Assembly: GCF_034190915.1 (NCBI RefSeq)
Contig: NW_026947488.1
Span: 7,388,501-7,452,500, forward strand
Length of the DNA stretch: 64,000 nt
Source: Cavia porcellus
Taxonomy: Eukaryota; Chordata; Mammalia; Rodentia; Caviidae
Direction: 5' to 3'
A program made the position numbers and the translations under genes. The notes below the pieces were generated by a model. That model searched no databases and was not told where the DNA came from. It saw only the letters and a list, made by a program, of their open reading frames with translations. Positions 21,561-31,270 of the stretch are shown here, piece after piece; position 1 is the first letter of the stretch, and every line of letters begins with the position of its first letter.

Positions 21561-22384
21561 AAATGACAATCAGGTTTCAAGTCCTTGGAGCCTGGTGAGA
21601 GCTGCTGTGTGTGCCCAGTATGCCACCACCCTGGGCAGCAGGCTTTATTCTGATCTTCTGCTACCACAGGGCAGAGTCCAGTGGAGCTGAAAGGTGCAGC
21701 CCCACCTCTTCCAGATGGGCCCCTCTGCCCTGCCTCGGGGTGCGGAACTGGAAGACGCCCCTGTCCTTAGGCCCACAGGCCTTCTCCCTTGTATCTTTCC
21801 CCTGGAGGGAAGCACCCAGCGGCCTACAGATGGCCAAAGTCCTTCATGGTGCAGACTGAGTGTCAGAAGGGAAGAAAAAGGCTGAGGGTTGTCGTCAGTG
21901 GAGTGAGGAGCTGGGCAACCTGTGGCCAGAAGGGGAGGATAAGCCTCACAGCCAGGAGGCATGTGAGCCTTGTAGGAGATGACCAGCATGGGCTTCGTAA
22001 GCGAGGAGGAGAGGACAAGGGAGGTGATGGGAGTCACCTGGGAAGGAAGGATCCTTTGCATTGCCCCCCCCCACCCCACCCCCCCCAGCAAAGCATGGTC
22101 CCAGGCAGAAAATAGAACTTACGTTGAATGTGTTCCGTCCACAGCAGTTGGCAGGAAGTTTTGCATTACACACGTGTGTTTTGCTTTCATTGTTCCCATT
22201 CCGCTGTCACTTTAGGCAGCTGACTATATTTGTCAAGATGGAAGGACAGAACTTTATTTGTGTAGCTATCTGTTACACTAACTGATAACTTGTCAATACT
22301 GAGAATTATGTGTGTGGATCTCAATTTGTACCCTTGACCCAGGTCCTGTTTACAGTAGTGTTGGAACTATTCCTGGTGTGATAA
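21561..22384. other. Single-copy DNA with a C-rich run
   Basis: No gene. Opposite-strand frames of 100-148 residues at 21645-22115 overlap each other and have no family features. A C-rich run lies at 22064-22086. Confidence 0.5.
22064..22086 (-). repeat. C-rich run (G-quadruplex potential on minus strand)
   Basis: Runs of 9, 4 and 8 or more C's separated by single A's. The complementary strand has matching G runs with one-base loops. Confidence 0.8.
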
Positions 22385-22490
22385 ATATTTTGGAGAAAGA
22401 GGAAGTGGAGGAGGATGGGGAGAAGGAAGAAGAGGAAGAGGAGGGGAAAAGGAGGAGGAAAAGGAGGGGGAGGACAGAGGAACTGGATTA
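22385..22490. repeat. Purine-rich GGA/GAA tract
   Basis: About 100 bases that are almost all A and G, an imperfect GGA/GAA simple repeat. Confidence 0.9.
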
Positions 22491-22859
22491 AAATCTAAGT
22501 CATTGAAAGTGAAGACTCCTGCTTTCCTTGGGAGCCAGTTGGTTGCCAGTGTACCTGGACGAGCAGGCTGGATCCAGCTGGTTCTCCTGGAGGGCTCTAT
22601 GGAATGTTAGTGTCGGGACCCGCTGCCCCCCAAGTTTAACATTCATTGGGCTGGGGTCTGGCCAAGGTGCCCAGAGGTTTAAGAGCCACGTAAATGATCA
22701 TAGTATATACTCTTGGCTGAGACCCAGTGGGCTGGAGGAATTCTCCGTGGGCTTCAGAGGGGCTCATCAGCTTTTGGGGGAGGGCGTGAGGACTGGGTTT
22801 TGCTTGGTGAGAAAAACTAGATCAATTGAATCTTAGAATATGGGCTTTTTGACTACTGT
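22491..22859. other. Single-copy DNA, no gene seen
   Basis: A 102-residue plus-strand frame is present but has no recognisable features. Confidence 0.4.
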
Positions 22860-23500
22860 AACAGCTATTTATGTATTTATTTTAAAAGGAGACTTTTTTT
22901 TCCTAAAGATAATAAAACCAAACAAAATAAAATGGCATAAAGCCAATCAAAACAAAACAGTGGAAGTATTAGAGGATGTCAAAGCATGATATAGGAAATC
23001 AACACTGGCTACCATAATATATATTGTTATCTTTGAAGTAGCTGCCTATGCCGTCAGGCATAATAGAATTAAGCAAAATAAAACAAAACAATAAAACCAA
23101 ACCAAACCAAACAATACAGAACTTTAAAACACTATGATAGGGAATTAACAATGGCTACCAACTTCAGAAGGAGATCCCCCCATAGACACTACATTGCGTA
23201 TTGTTATCCTCCAAATAGATGCTCAGACTCCCAGCTTCAGGCCCACAGAGTCAATCAAACAACACAGACATGAAGTTGTTTTTTTACTTCAGTGGCTATC
23301 ATCTCAGCCTGTATTTCTCTGATTCAGCCGGTTGCTTGGGCAGGAGGGAGTTCGGCCCTGCCTGCTCCCAGCCGGCAGGGTGGCCACAGGAAGAGGTTGG
23401 CTTCTGTTGCTTCTCTTCCTGGGATGCATGGCCGCTGCTGGGTCACTGTAGCTGCTTGTTAAAGAGCTGCCTACTAGGTGGGCTGCCAGGTATTGTTCAA
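22860..23500 (-). mobile_element. L1/HAL1-type 3' UTR, 5'-truncated copy
   Basis: The same 3' end as the copies at 4737 and 14844 (TATTTATTTTAAAAGGAG as seen on plus), CAAAACAAAACAAT blocks, and two sub-repeats starting near 22971 and 23117. The upstream limit near 23500 is approximate. Confidence 0.65.
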
Positions 23501-23612
23501 TGTCTCTGAATTTCAGTTTGGCCATTTGCACAATTTCTCACCTTTTAGAGTTGTCTTGGGGATTAAGAAGGAGATTTATAAAATGTTTAGAACAGTTGCT
23601 GGCGTGAGCAGG
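23500..23612 (-). mobile_element. MIR fragment
   Basis: Antisense MIR: CTGAATTTCAGTTTGGCCATTTGC, then GTTGTCTTGGGGATTAAG. Confidence 0.5.
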
Positions 23613-26600
23613 CACACTTTGGTGTTTCATAAACCAGAGCTGTTTTCTTCCCAGTGGTCCCTCATTCCTTGGTCAGGCGCAGACGCTGTCCTCCCTTGGG
23701 CCTTGATTCTTGAACTTGGTTTCCCTTAGCAAACTTCGGTAGCGCAGGCACACACAGCGGCTTGATTTGTTTCTGGATATTTACCCAGGAGCAAACAAAC
23801 AGGCAGCACAGCTCAGTCTGTACCAGTTCCGCGATGAGGACTATGAAGGGAGCATTAAGGAACAGAACAACATATAATTAGCCAGATAGGCAACATTGCT
23901 GGGTTTGGCATTGGCTTTTACAGAGCTTTTATATTTCTGGGTATTTTAGTGCTGGGGATGGGGTTGCAATACTTGGAATAAAACGGAGAAGGTCTGGGTC
24001 CATGTGAGGAATGCTTTACCTCATGAGGTCAGGGCCAGCTGCTAGCGGACCTGTGCCGTTCCCAGGGTCCTGTGAACTCAGGGGCTCTGCCCGTGGCTTT
24101 GCACCCTGCGGAGCCATCGAGAAATGCCTGACAGTCCTGTCTTTCAGCTTGTGTTTTGCACATGAGGTCTGAAAGAAGGACACTGGTGTACCTTACTGCC
24201 TCCTTTGCATGGCTTTCAGGATGCTCCAGGAATACAGAAATCCGGGGAGCTCACTGGGGCTAGAGTCCAGTAAGATGCAAAGAGAACCAAATTAGCACCT
24301 TGCGTCTGCTGGGGTGCTGCCCTTGGAGAGGTTTCTCTTTCTAGTCAGAAGTTCCTTGAAAAACAAAAAGAAGCCAGGGTGGTTCCAGGAAATGTGACAG
24401 CTCAGGGACCCGACCACACGGTTTTTGTTTGTATTTTTACGTCTCCGTATCTATCTGTTGTTTATTGTGAAGGTGATGGCATGGGAGGAAAGGAAAGGCA
24501 GGGCTGCTCCAGTTCCTGTCCTTTGGCCCCTCCTAACTCATCGGTTAGGAGAGCTGAAGGCAGCCAGGGTTGGTGCAAGGAGGCAGCATCAAGAAGTGAT
24601 GTAAAAGCGCCTGAATTGATTTTCTGCATTGTTGCTACCGTTGCCGTGAGAAGAAATAAATATACAGAGTACAAATTGCTCGTGCAGTTTCAGCGATTCT
24701 GTATGAGTCAAATGCTCTTCTGTTTGCACTTAAACTGGGATTGTCTGGTTTAAAAAAAAGTAAAACTGATGCCAAGAACTTAAAGTTGTAATTTTTCTTT
24801 ACATGGAATCACATTCAATAATAAATGAAAGTGACCAGGACAAATTGAGAGGCCATTAGAAGAAAGGAAAAAGCTTTCTGTTTCATAATTTAAACAGCAT
24901 TTCCCCCTCTGTGTTTTGAACAAGGCATTTTACATTTTCATTTTGCATTGGACCCTGCAAATTTTGTGGCCAGTTCTATCTGGGTTACAATGCCATACAA
25001 GGCCATAGGCGGTCTTTCTGTACCTACTTAAAAATTTAAACTTCTTGAAAGCAGTTCTGCAAACCAGGTGGCTGATGAGGGGTCTTTGAAGAACCTTTGG
25101 GTGAACATCTTTTACTTTCTCAGCATCCATTTCTTTACTGTTCAATTTTATTCTGGCAGTCATCCTCTGTGTGCTTTGGTGGTAAGGGTCACTCCCACAC
25201 TTCAAAGGGGGGTAAGTCACCTAGACAGAGGTCAGTGAAAACGCCATAATTTCTTGGCCTTAATGATTGGCTCAAAGGAGAACATGTGACCCAGTCGCAG
25301 CCAATTAAATGTAAGAAGTCTCAGGCTAGGCATCTTGGGAAAGAAATTCAGCTTGTAGTTGAACCCGGAAGTGAGTTAGTTACCGGTTGCTGCCATCTTG
25401 CCAGCGTATGTTTGACCTGCGAAAGAAGTGAGTTTATATAGATAAGGAGAAAACCAGTTTTTGGGGGTAATGTCTGAATTATTAGCAAGTTGAACCTAAA
25501 GCCAGATCTACCCTTTTCAATTACACAAGCAATAAAATCTCCATTCTTTAACTAGTTTTCCCTCTTATTACTTATGACCCCAAAGAACCCTCATTGATAA
25601 GCTTATGCTAAATTATTGAGTTTAAAATGCTGTTTGAATTTTTGTAATTTAAATGAGACAATAATGGAGATACAGCAGGGTAGTATTTTGCCAGACTCAG
25701 TTTATAACTGTGCTTTCCTTTATATATCTCATCACATGAGAAGCTGCTTTTTGTGGTCTCTTTCCTTGGGAAGGTTTGGATAGGCAGGAAGCTGAAATGG
25801 CCTGAAGGAAGGAATTAAAATTCTTCCTGGATTCCTTCTTTCAAAGCCCAAGTAAGTCACGGGTGGGGCTTTTGGGGCCCCTCTGGCCCTCAAGACATTT
25901 TTAGTTGGCTCACATAATATTTTAAAAATGGGAAGATAATGCCTAGTATCTGGATTAGAATACCTGGCAGGTCAGGGAGAACACTGACACAGTGAGATTT
26001 ACTGAAAATGCCAAGGGAAGGGGGTGACGGGCGGGCCTGGGCATAGATGGGACCCCCCTTGGTCAAGGCTTCTAGACTGCCACCCCAGGGCTGTTCCTAC
26101 AAAACTGTGTTTGGTGCAGTTTTCCACAAACACGGTCATGCAGGGGAGAGGCATCCTTCAGACAGGGCTCCCTCGCAGCAGAGCTCGGGAAGGGAGCTGG
26201 GCGCCCTCATGGTACCTGTGTGGACTTCTGTGATCAGAAGGTGGGGTTTTACGCAGGGACTCTGGGAGTGGAGGAGGGGAAGCAGTGGCGGAAACGGCCT
26301 CCAAGGCCACGGCTGCCCACCTGGCCCTCCCCTGACTGTTTGCAGTGAATCACGGCTACTTGCGCAAGTCCGAGCCAGGTTGCCTCACGTAATTTTACAT
26401 AATGTCTATAAACCCTTCCTGTAATCGTGACTCATGGTCATGCTTCTACTCAGAATTTTGTTAAAGCCGAGTATTTCAGGGAGAAAAATGCCTGAGTGAT
26501 GCTGAAGCCTTTCAGAGAACTCAATTAAGGGAGGCAGAATGGTCAGGGCCACCAGTTGCTACCAATGTCCTTCGTCACTGAGAGCCCAGTGGAGCATGCA

Positions 26601-26914
26601 ATCTCATTTCTTTTGTCTTTCTCCTATATCATTTTTGTTGGAATCAGAGAAACAACATATACCATCTTTTGAAATGTTCAAATAGCATATAAATGTGCAA
26701 ATGAAAAAAAAAATGCAAGGTTCCTTACCTCCTCCTCCCCCACATTCCCAAGCTGTCCATGTAACCACGGGGAGGGTATGGGGCATTCTTTTGGGACTTT
26801 CTATATGAACGTAGAGTTTTTAACTTATTTAATTAGCTGCACTGATGTTTTTCCTAAATACGTAGTTTGGAAAAGACATAAAAATATTTTAAAAATATAT
26901 TCCCAACTTTTTTC
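23613..26914. other. Single-copy DNA, no gene found
   Basis: About 3.3 kb. The longest frames (124 and 125 residues) show no domain and overlap frames on the other strand. A few stretches (for example 25230-25420) may be very old repeats, but I cannot name them. Confidence 0.45.
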
Positions 26915-26960
<46 letters not shown>

Positions 26961-26961
26961 G
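26915..26961. repeat. (TCTA)n microsatellite
   Basis: About 11 uninterrupted tetranucleotide units. Confidence 0.95.
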
Positions 26962-27074
26962 AAAAGTTCATATGTATATATGTAAACTTCAAAAAAGAAG
27001 GTGGTGTCATAAAATGACCTTATAGACAGAAATGTGTGGGTCACATTCTATAGCTAAAAACATCTGGGTTTACA

Positions 27075-27180
27075 GATTCTGAAGAAATCACCTAAACATT
27101 GCACAGCCCCCCAGCAGCCTTGCTAGGATTTGAATCCAGGTCTATTTGGCCCATGTCTTGGTCGCTTTTGCTACACTTTC
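27075..27180 (+). mobile_element. MIR fragment
   Basis: End part of MIR: GCTAGGATTTGAATCCAGGTC, then GGCCCATGTCTTGG. Confidence 0.5.
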
Positions 27181-27304
27181 TGTGTTAACAGAGACCTACC
27201 CTGTTTTTAATGGAAAATTCTGGAGAATTTCCTGGTATCAGCATGCTGGTTAGAAAGTGTCCCTGTGGATAGGTTTTCAGATGAGCTGAAGGTGACTGTT
27301 GGTC

Positions 27305-27398
27305 TTCTTCTTCTTCTTTTTTTGGGTACGGGGGATTGAACTCACAACCTTGCACTTGCCAGGCAGGTGCTTATGCCACTGAGCCAAAGCCCCGGCAC
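27305..27398 (-). mobile_element. ID-type SINE
   Basis: Antisense: CTT-rich tail, GGGTACGGGGGATTGAACTC, then TTGCACTTGCCAGGCAGGTG and CCACTGAGCCAAAGCCCCGGC. Confidence 0.85.
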
Positions 27399-27821
27399 TC
27401 GGGCAGCTTCTGATTCTAAGTTTTGTTCTCATGCCGAATGTCCTCCGTGGCTCGAGCTGAGCTGTCCCTCAGCTGCTGCTGTGCAGCGGCCTCACTCAGC
27501 CCCCACACCGGAGTGCGTGCTCAGCTCTTCTTTGGGGGTGACGGGCTGTGCTGTGATAGGACTGTTGGCGAACGTGGCATTCCTTCCTCCTCTTTTCCTG
27601 AAGTCCTGTCACCCGTACATCTGCTGGCTGTGAAGGGATAGCACATAATCACTTCCCCACTCCTCCTTGAAGGCCACGAAAGCCTGGAGAAGTCCATCTC
27701 TCGCCGCTGCTTTGGCTCCACACATGCGAATGTGGTTAATTTTATGTATCAGTTTATCTGACCCATGGCACCCAGAAATTAGGTCCAACAATATTACCGA
27801 TCTTTCTGTGGAAGACCTTTC
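27399..27821. other. Single-copy DNA, no gene seen
   Basis: Overlapping frames of 60-88 residues on both strands; none convincing. Confidence 0.4.
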
Positions 27822-28018
27822 TGTGGTGGTGACGGCCTTGGGGCTTGAACCCCGGGTCTTTGCACTGAGTACACCCTTAGCCCTTTTTTGTTGTTGATTT
27901 TGAGACGGGGTCTCACTAGGTAGCTAGGTTGCCCAGGCTGATGTCTGATTTGTAATCTTTCTGCCTCAACTTCCCAGCGTGCTGGGATAACCGGCATGTG
28001 ACACTGCAGCTGGCTGAA
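27822..28018 (-). mobile_element. Composite B1+ID SINE
   Basis: Antisense ID part (GGGGCTTGAACCCCGGGTC) followed by a B1 part (GAGACGGGGTCTCACTAGGTAG to CAGCGTGCTGGGATAACC). Confidence 0.8.
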
Positions 28019-28539
28019 GGTGTTTTTAAGGATGAGATTGAAGAACTAGGATGAGCTTAGCACTTACATCCGTACACTTTTAGTGAAGCTGAATTACATT
28101 CCCCAGTGTGAGTGACCTCAGTCAGTTGAAAGCCTCCATGGAAAAGACTGAGCTCCCCAAGAAGAAGAGGGGTTTGGGATTTGCACTGCACCCCTCGCTG
28201 GGTTTCCAGCTTCTGTTTGCATCGCAGATTTTGGAAATGCCAAGCTTTCCGCATCACGTGAGTGAGTTCCTTGAGATGAATTTCGCATCTCACCCTTGCC
28301 TGCCTTCTGTCTTGCTGATTCTGTTTCTCCAGAGAGAAATACATAGTGACTTAGTTATCATCTGCATCGGGGCACTTTCCACTATCGATCCAATGCTTTA
28401 ATTTGAATCTAACCTTTTGGGTGAGTACTTTAATTATGCCCCCTGACCCCACAGAGTCCTCTGTGCCCCTTTTTCCTCTGTCAGGGGACCCTGTGCAGGA
28501 TTATGCGTAGTGTTTAGTTACATGCCCCTCTAATCGCCT
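28019..28539. other. Single-copy DNA, no gene seen
   Basis: Complementary frames of 95-97 residues overlap; neither has recognisable features. Confidence 0.4.
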
Positions 28540-28690
28540 TTATTTATTTGCTACTGCAGACTGAACTCAGGGCCTCACACACGTGAGACAAGTGTCCTGC
28601 CTGGAGCAGCACCCGGGCCCCTTTTAAAAATTTTGTTCTGAGACTGGGCCTTGCTAAGTTGCCCAGGCCTCTGCAGCTGGACACAGGCGT
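28540..28690 (-). mobile_element. Composite B1+ID SINE, diverged
   Basis: Antisense ID part (CTGAACTCAGGGCCTCACAC) followed by a shortened B1 part (GAGACTGGGCCTTGCTAAGTTGC). Confidence 0.65.
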
Positions 28691-29241
28691 GTGCCCAGCT
28701 TGATTTTAGCTGGAGTATTCCTGCAGCTTCTTTCTTTTGCTTTGAGGTACCTGACATTCTTGAGTGATTCCCTGCCAGACAGCGGGTCACGTTTGTGGTT
28801 TGTTTGCTGAGCTGAGACTCGGGCCTTGCACCTGCAGTCTGCCGATGACTTGGTGGATACTGTGTCCCCCTAGGTTGTCTCACCTGGAGATGCACAGTGT
28901 CCATCTGCTCCTCCTAGAGATGCTGAGTTTTGTCACCTAGTTGAAGTGCTGTCTCCACTGCACAGGAAGTATTTTTCTGTGATATTTAAAAATCACTTTT
29001 GTGTGGAGGTATTTAAAGATCTATTAAATGAAAATTTCAAGAAGCAATTGTTTTGGACTGGGTACCTACACTGGGCCCATCAGACCAGGCTAAGAATAAA
29101 AATGGGATCACTGACCAACAGAAATAGTACGTTTTTATGTCACCATCCTGGCACTAACTATTGATCTACCCCACCACCTGAGGAATCAAAATTAGAGGAA
29201 TAATAGCCAGATTCTCAACAACCTTCCCTTTGCCTTTATCC

Positions 29242-29242
<1 letters not shown>
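28691..29242. other. Single-copy DNA, no gene seen
   Basis: No exon or repeat recognised. Confidence 0.4.

Positions 29243-29285
<43 letters not shown>
29243..29285. repeat. (CA)n microsatellite
   Basis: About 21 CA units. Confidence 0.97.
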
Positions 29286-29289
<4 letters not shown>

Positions 29290-29609
29290 TGGAGCAAACT
29301 GATACTATTTTTCTATTGTTCTCTGTCCCTGTCCTCACTTTACAAGGAAAACAGTGTTGGGATGACCAGTCCACTTTTTGACCTTTGTTTCTGCTTTCTT
29401 TAACCCTTCTGCTTGGTTCTTTGGAAAACTGATTCTATTTCATAAAATAAAGTGTTGCCTGAGCCTAGAATCACAGACACTGCCTATCAATACTTTAAAC
29501 TACACTGTCATTTTGTCTTTGATAGATCACAGGTGCCCTGTCCCTCATCTGAAGCTCCTCCTGGACTTTGGTGGTTTTTGCACAAACTGGTCTTTACTCT
29601 GATGGTTGT

Positions 29610-29970
29610 TTAGGTTTAGGAAGCTGTCCCCCCAAGTCTCATGTGACTGAATGGCAGGATCAGGGAGCTATTGTGCTCACCCGTGGTTATCCATGGATGG
29701 CGGTGCTGTTCGGAGGTGGCACTGGATTGTCAGGTGGTGAGTGGGGTACCACCTGGAAAGCTGTGTTCTTGTCCCCAGCTCCTCCCTTTTCTGTTTCCTA
29801 GCTGCTGGGGCAGGCGTAGCTTTCCTCCTCCACAACCCTCTGCCATCCTGTACCTCTGGAGTCAGCTCACCATGGCCTGAACCCACTAGGAACCATAAGC
29901 CAGGTAAGCCTGGATTCCCTTAAATTGAGGGTGTCGGGTTATGTGTTAGCGATGGGAAAGTAAGCAATGA
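29610..29970 (+). mobile_element. MaLR-type solo LTR
   Basis: GGAAGCTGTCCCCCCAAGTCTC near the start, GAGTCAGCTCACCATGGCCTGAACCC and GGAACCATAAGCCAGGTAAG, then GGTGTCGGGTTATGTGTTAGCGATGGGAAAG at the end: the same LTR plan as 10628-11037, with the AATAAA site lost. Confidence 0.6.
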
Positions 29971-30084
29971 ATGGTTTACTTTTACTTCCAACTAAAATGA
30001 TGATGTCACAAGTCTGCCACTTTTAACTTTTCTGAGTGGGCAGTTTACCTTCTACTGCACATAAGGAACTCCCCTCGATCCTTT

Positions 30085-30250
30085 ATTTTTTGTATTTGTT
30101 TACTTAGCTCTAGTTTTCAATAGCATGGGCTCACAGATTCCTGACTTTTCCAGTGGTTTATAATTCACTGCCATCCTGAATAATTTTGCTGCTCAAAATG
30201 TCCCAGATTTAGCCGGTAGGAATCATTTCTGTTGACCTGCTCCTAAAGGT
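30085..30250. mobile_element. Old interspersed repeat, possibly L1M
   Basis: The segment from TTTTCCAGTGGTTTATAATTC to CAAAATGTCCCAGATTTAGCC resembles a common mammalian-wide old repeat. Family and strand are uncertain. Confidence 0.3.
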
Positions 30251-30467
30251 GTAGGTGTATTTATTTTCTCATGTGACAAAATGTTTGCTGCTCTCCTCGG
30301 ACCTTCCCTGCTCCAGCCACGAAATGAGCAACTTCTCTAAAGAGCTCAGCTTTTTCCTTCCAGCAGGCAACCTTTGGGGAGTGTGCAGTGTTCTGGGCAC
30401 TGGGTACGTGCCCTGCTGCTGGGCTGGCCTGGCCTCTAGGAGCTTTCAGCAGACACACTCGTGAATG

Positions 30468-30541
30468 TGCGCACACACACGCGCACACACACACACACAC
30501 ATACACACACACACACACACACGCGCACACACACGCACACC
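30468..30541. repeat. (CA)n microsatellite, interrupted by CG and TA
   Basis: Long CA array with several GCGCAC and ATACAC interruptions, adjoining the end of a minus-strand MaLR LTR. Confidence 0.95.
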
Positions 30542-30544
30542 CAT

Positions 30545-30950
30545 CACCCGTCGGCTTGGTGACGGAATACCTTAGAATAAAACTTAAAGGAGGGAAGTTT
30601 ATTTTGGTTCACACTTTGAGCCCACAATTCACACAGCTCCACTGCTACGAGGCAGAGGAACGGGGAGAAGAATAGAGCAGAGCCAAACTGCTCACCTCCT
30701 TACAGCCAGGGAGCAGAGAGCGAGAGGGGAGAGGCAGAGAGGAGAGGACTGGACGCCATGTAACCCCTCAGGTCACACCCCAAGACCCGCCTCTCCAGCT
30801 ACATCTGCTTCCTAATGGCCCTTCAGCTCTGTGGGTGAAGCCGCACGGTGAAGTTGGGCTCTTAATGTCCGGTCGCCTCCCCCAGACCCATCAGCTGGAG
30901 ACCATCAGGTGGCCTGGGGACCTTTTCGGTCCAAACCATCACACACCCAC
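30545..30950 (-). mobile_element. MaLR-type solo LTR
   Basis: On the minus strand it starts TGTGATGGTTTGGACCG-like near 30945, and near the end has GTGTGAACCAAAATAAACTTCC followed by TAAGGTATTCCGTCACC. No internal sequence adjoins. Confidence 0.65.
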
Positions 30951-31194
30951 TTGAGCAATTGTGAGTTCACACCAGTACTCTGATTGCAGTGGGTCCTCAG
31001 ATATTTCTCCCTGCCTCCCCACATTCTGTTTTTAGCTCTCAGACTGGGACTCTGCAGAGGGTCAGGGGTGCTATAAATAATACACAGCTAGAGGAAGCAG
31101 AGAAAGGGGCATGTGCCACATTCATTCCCACGATTCACGCTTCCCGGTAGCTATTATGACGTCTGGGACCTTACTGGAGAAGCCCCTTAAGTGT

Positions 31195-31270
31195 CCCTCA
31201 GCCTCAGCTTCCCCGCCTGTAGAATGGGAGTAGTATCTTGCCCTATGTGACTTGTTTTGGGAAGAACAGG
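31195..31270 (-). mobile_element. MIR fragment
   Basis: Antisense MIR core: CCTCAGCTTCCCCGCCTGTAG, then AATGGGAGTAGTATC. Confidence 0.6.

Noticed and set aside
29243..29285. CRISPR-like or regulatory meaning of the CA and CT arrays
   Set aside because: They are ordinary dinucleotide microsatellites with no spacers.
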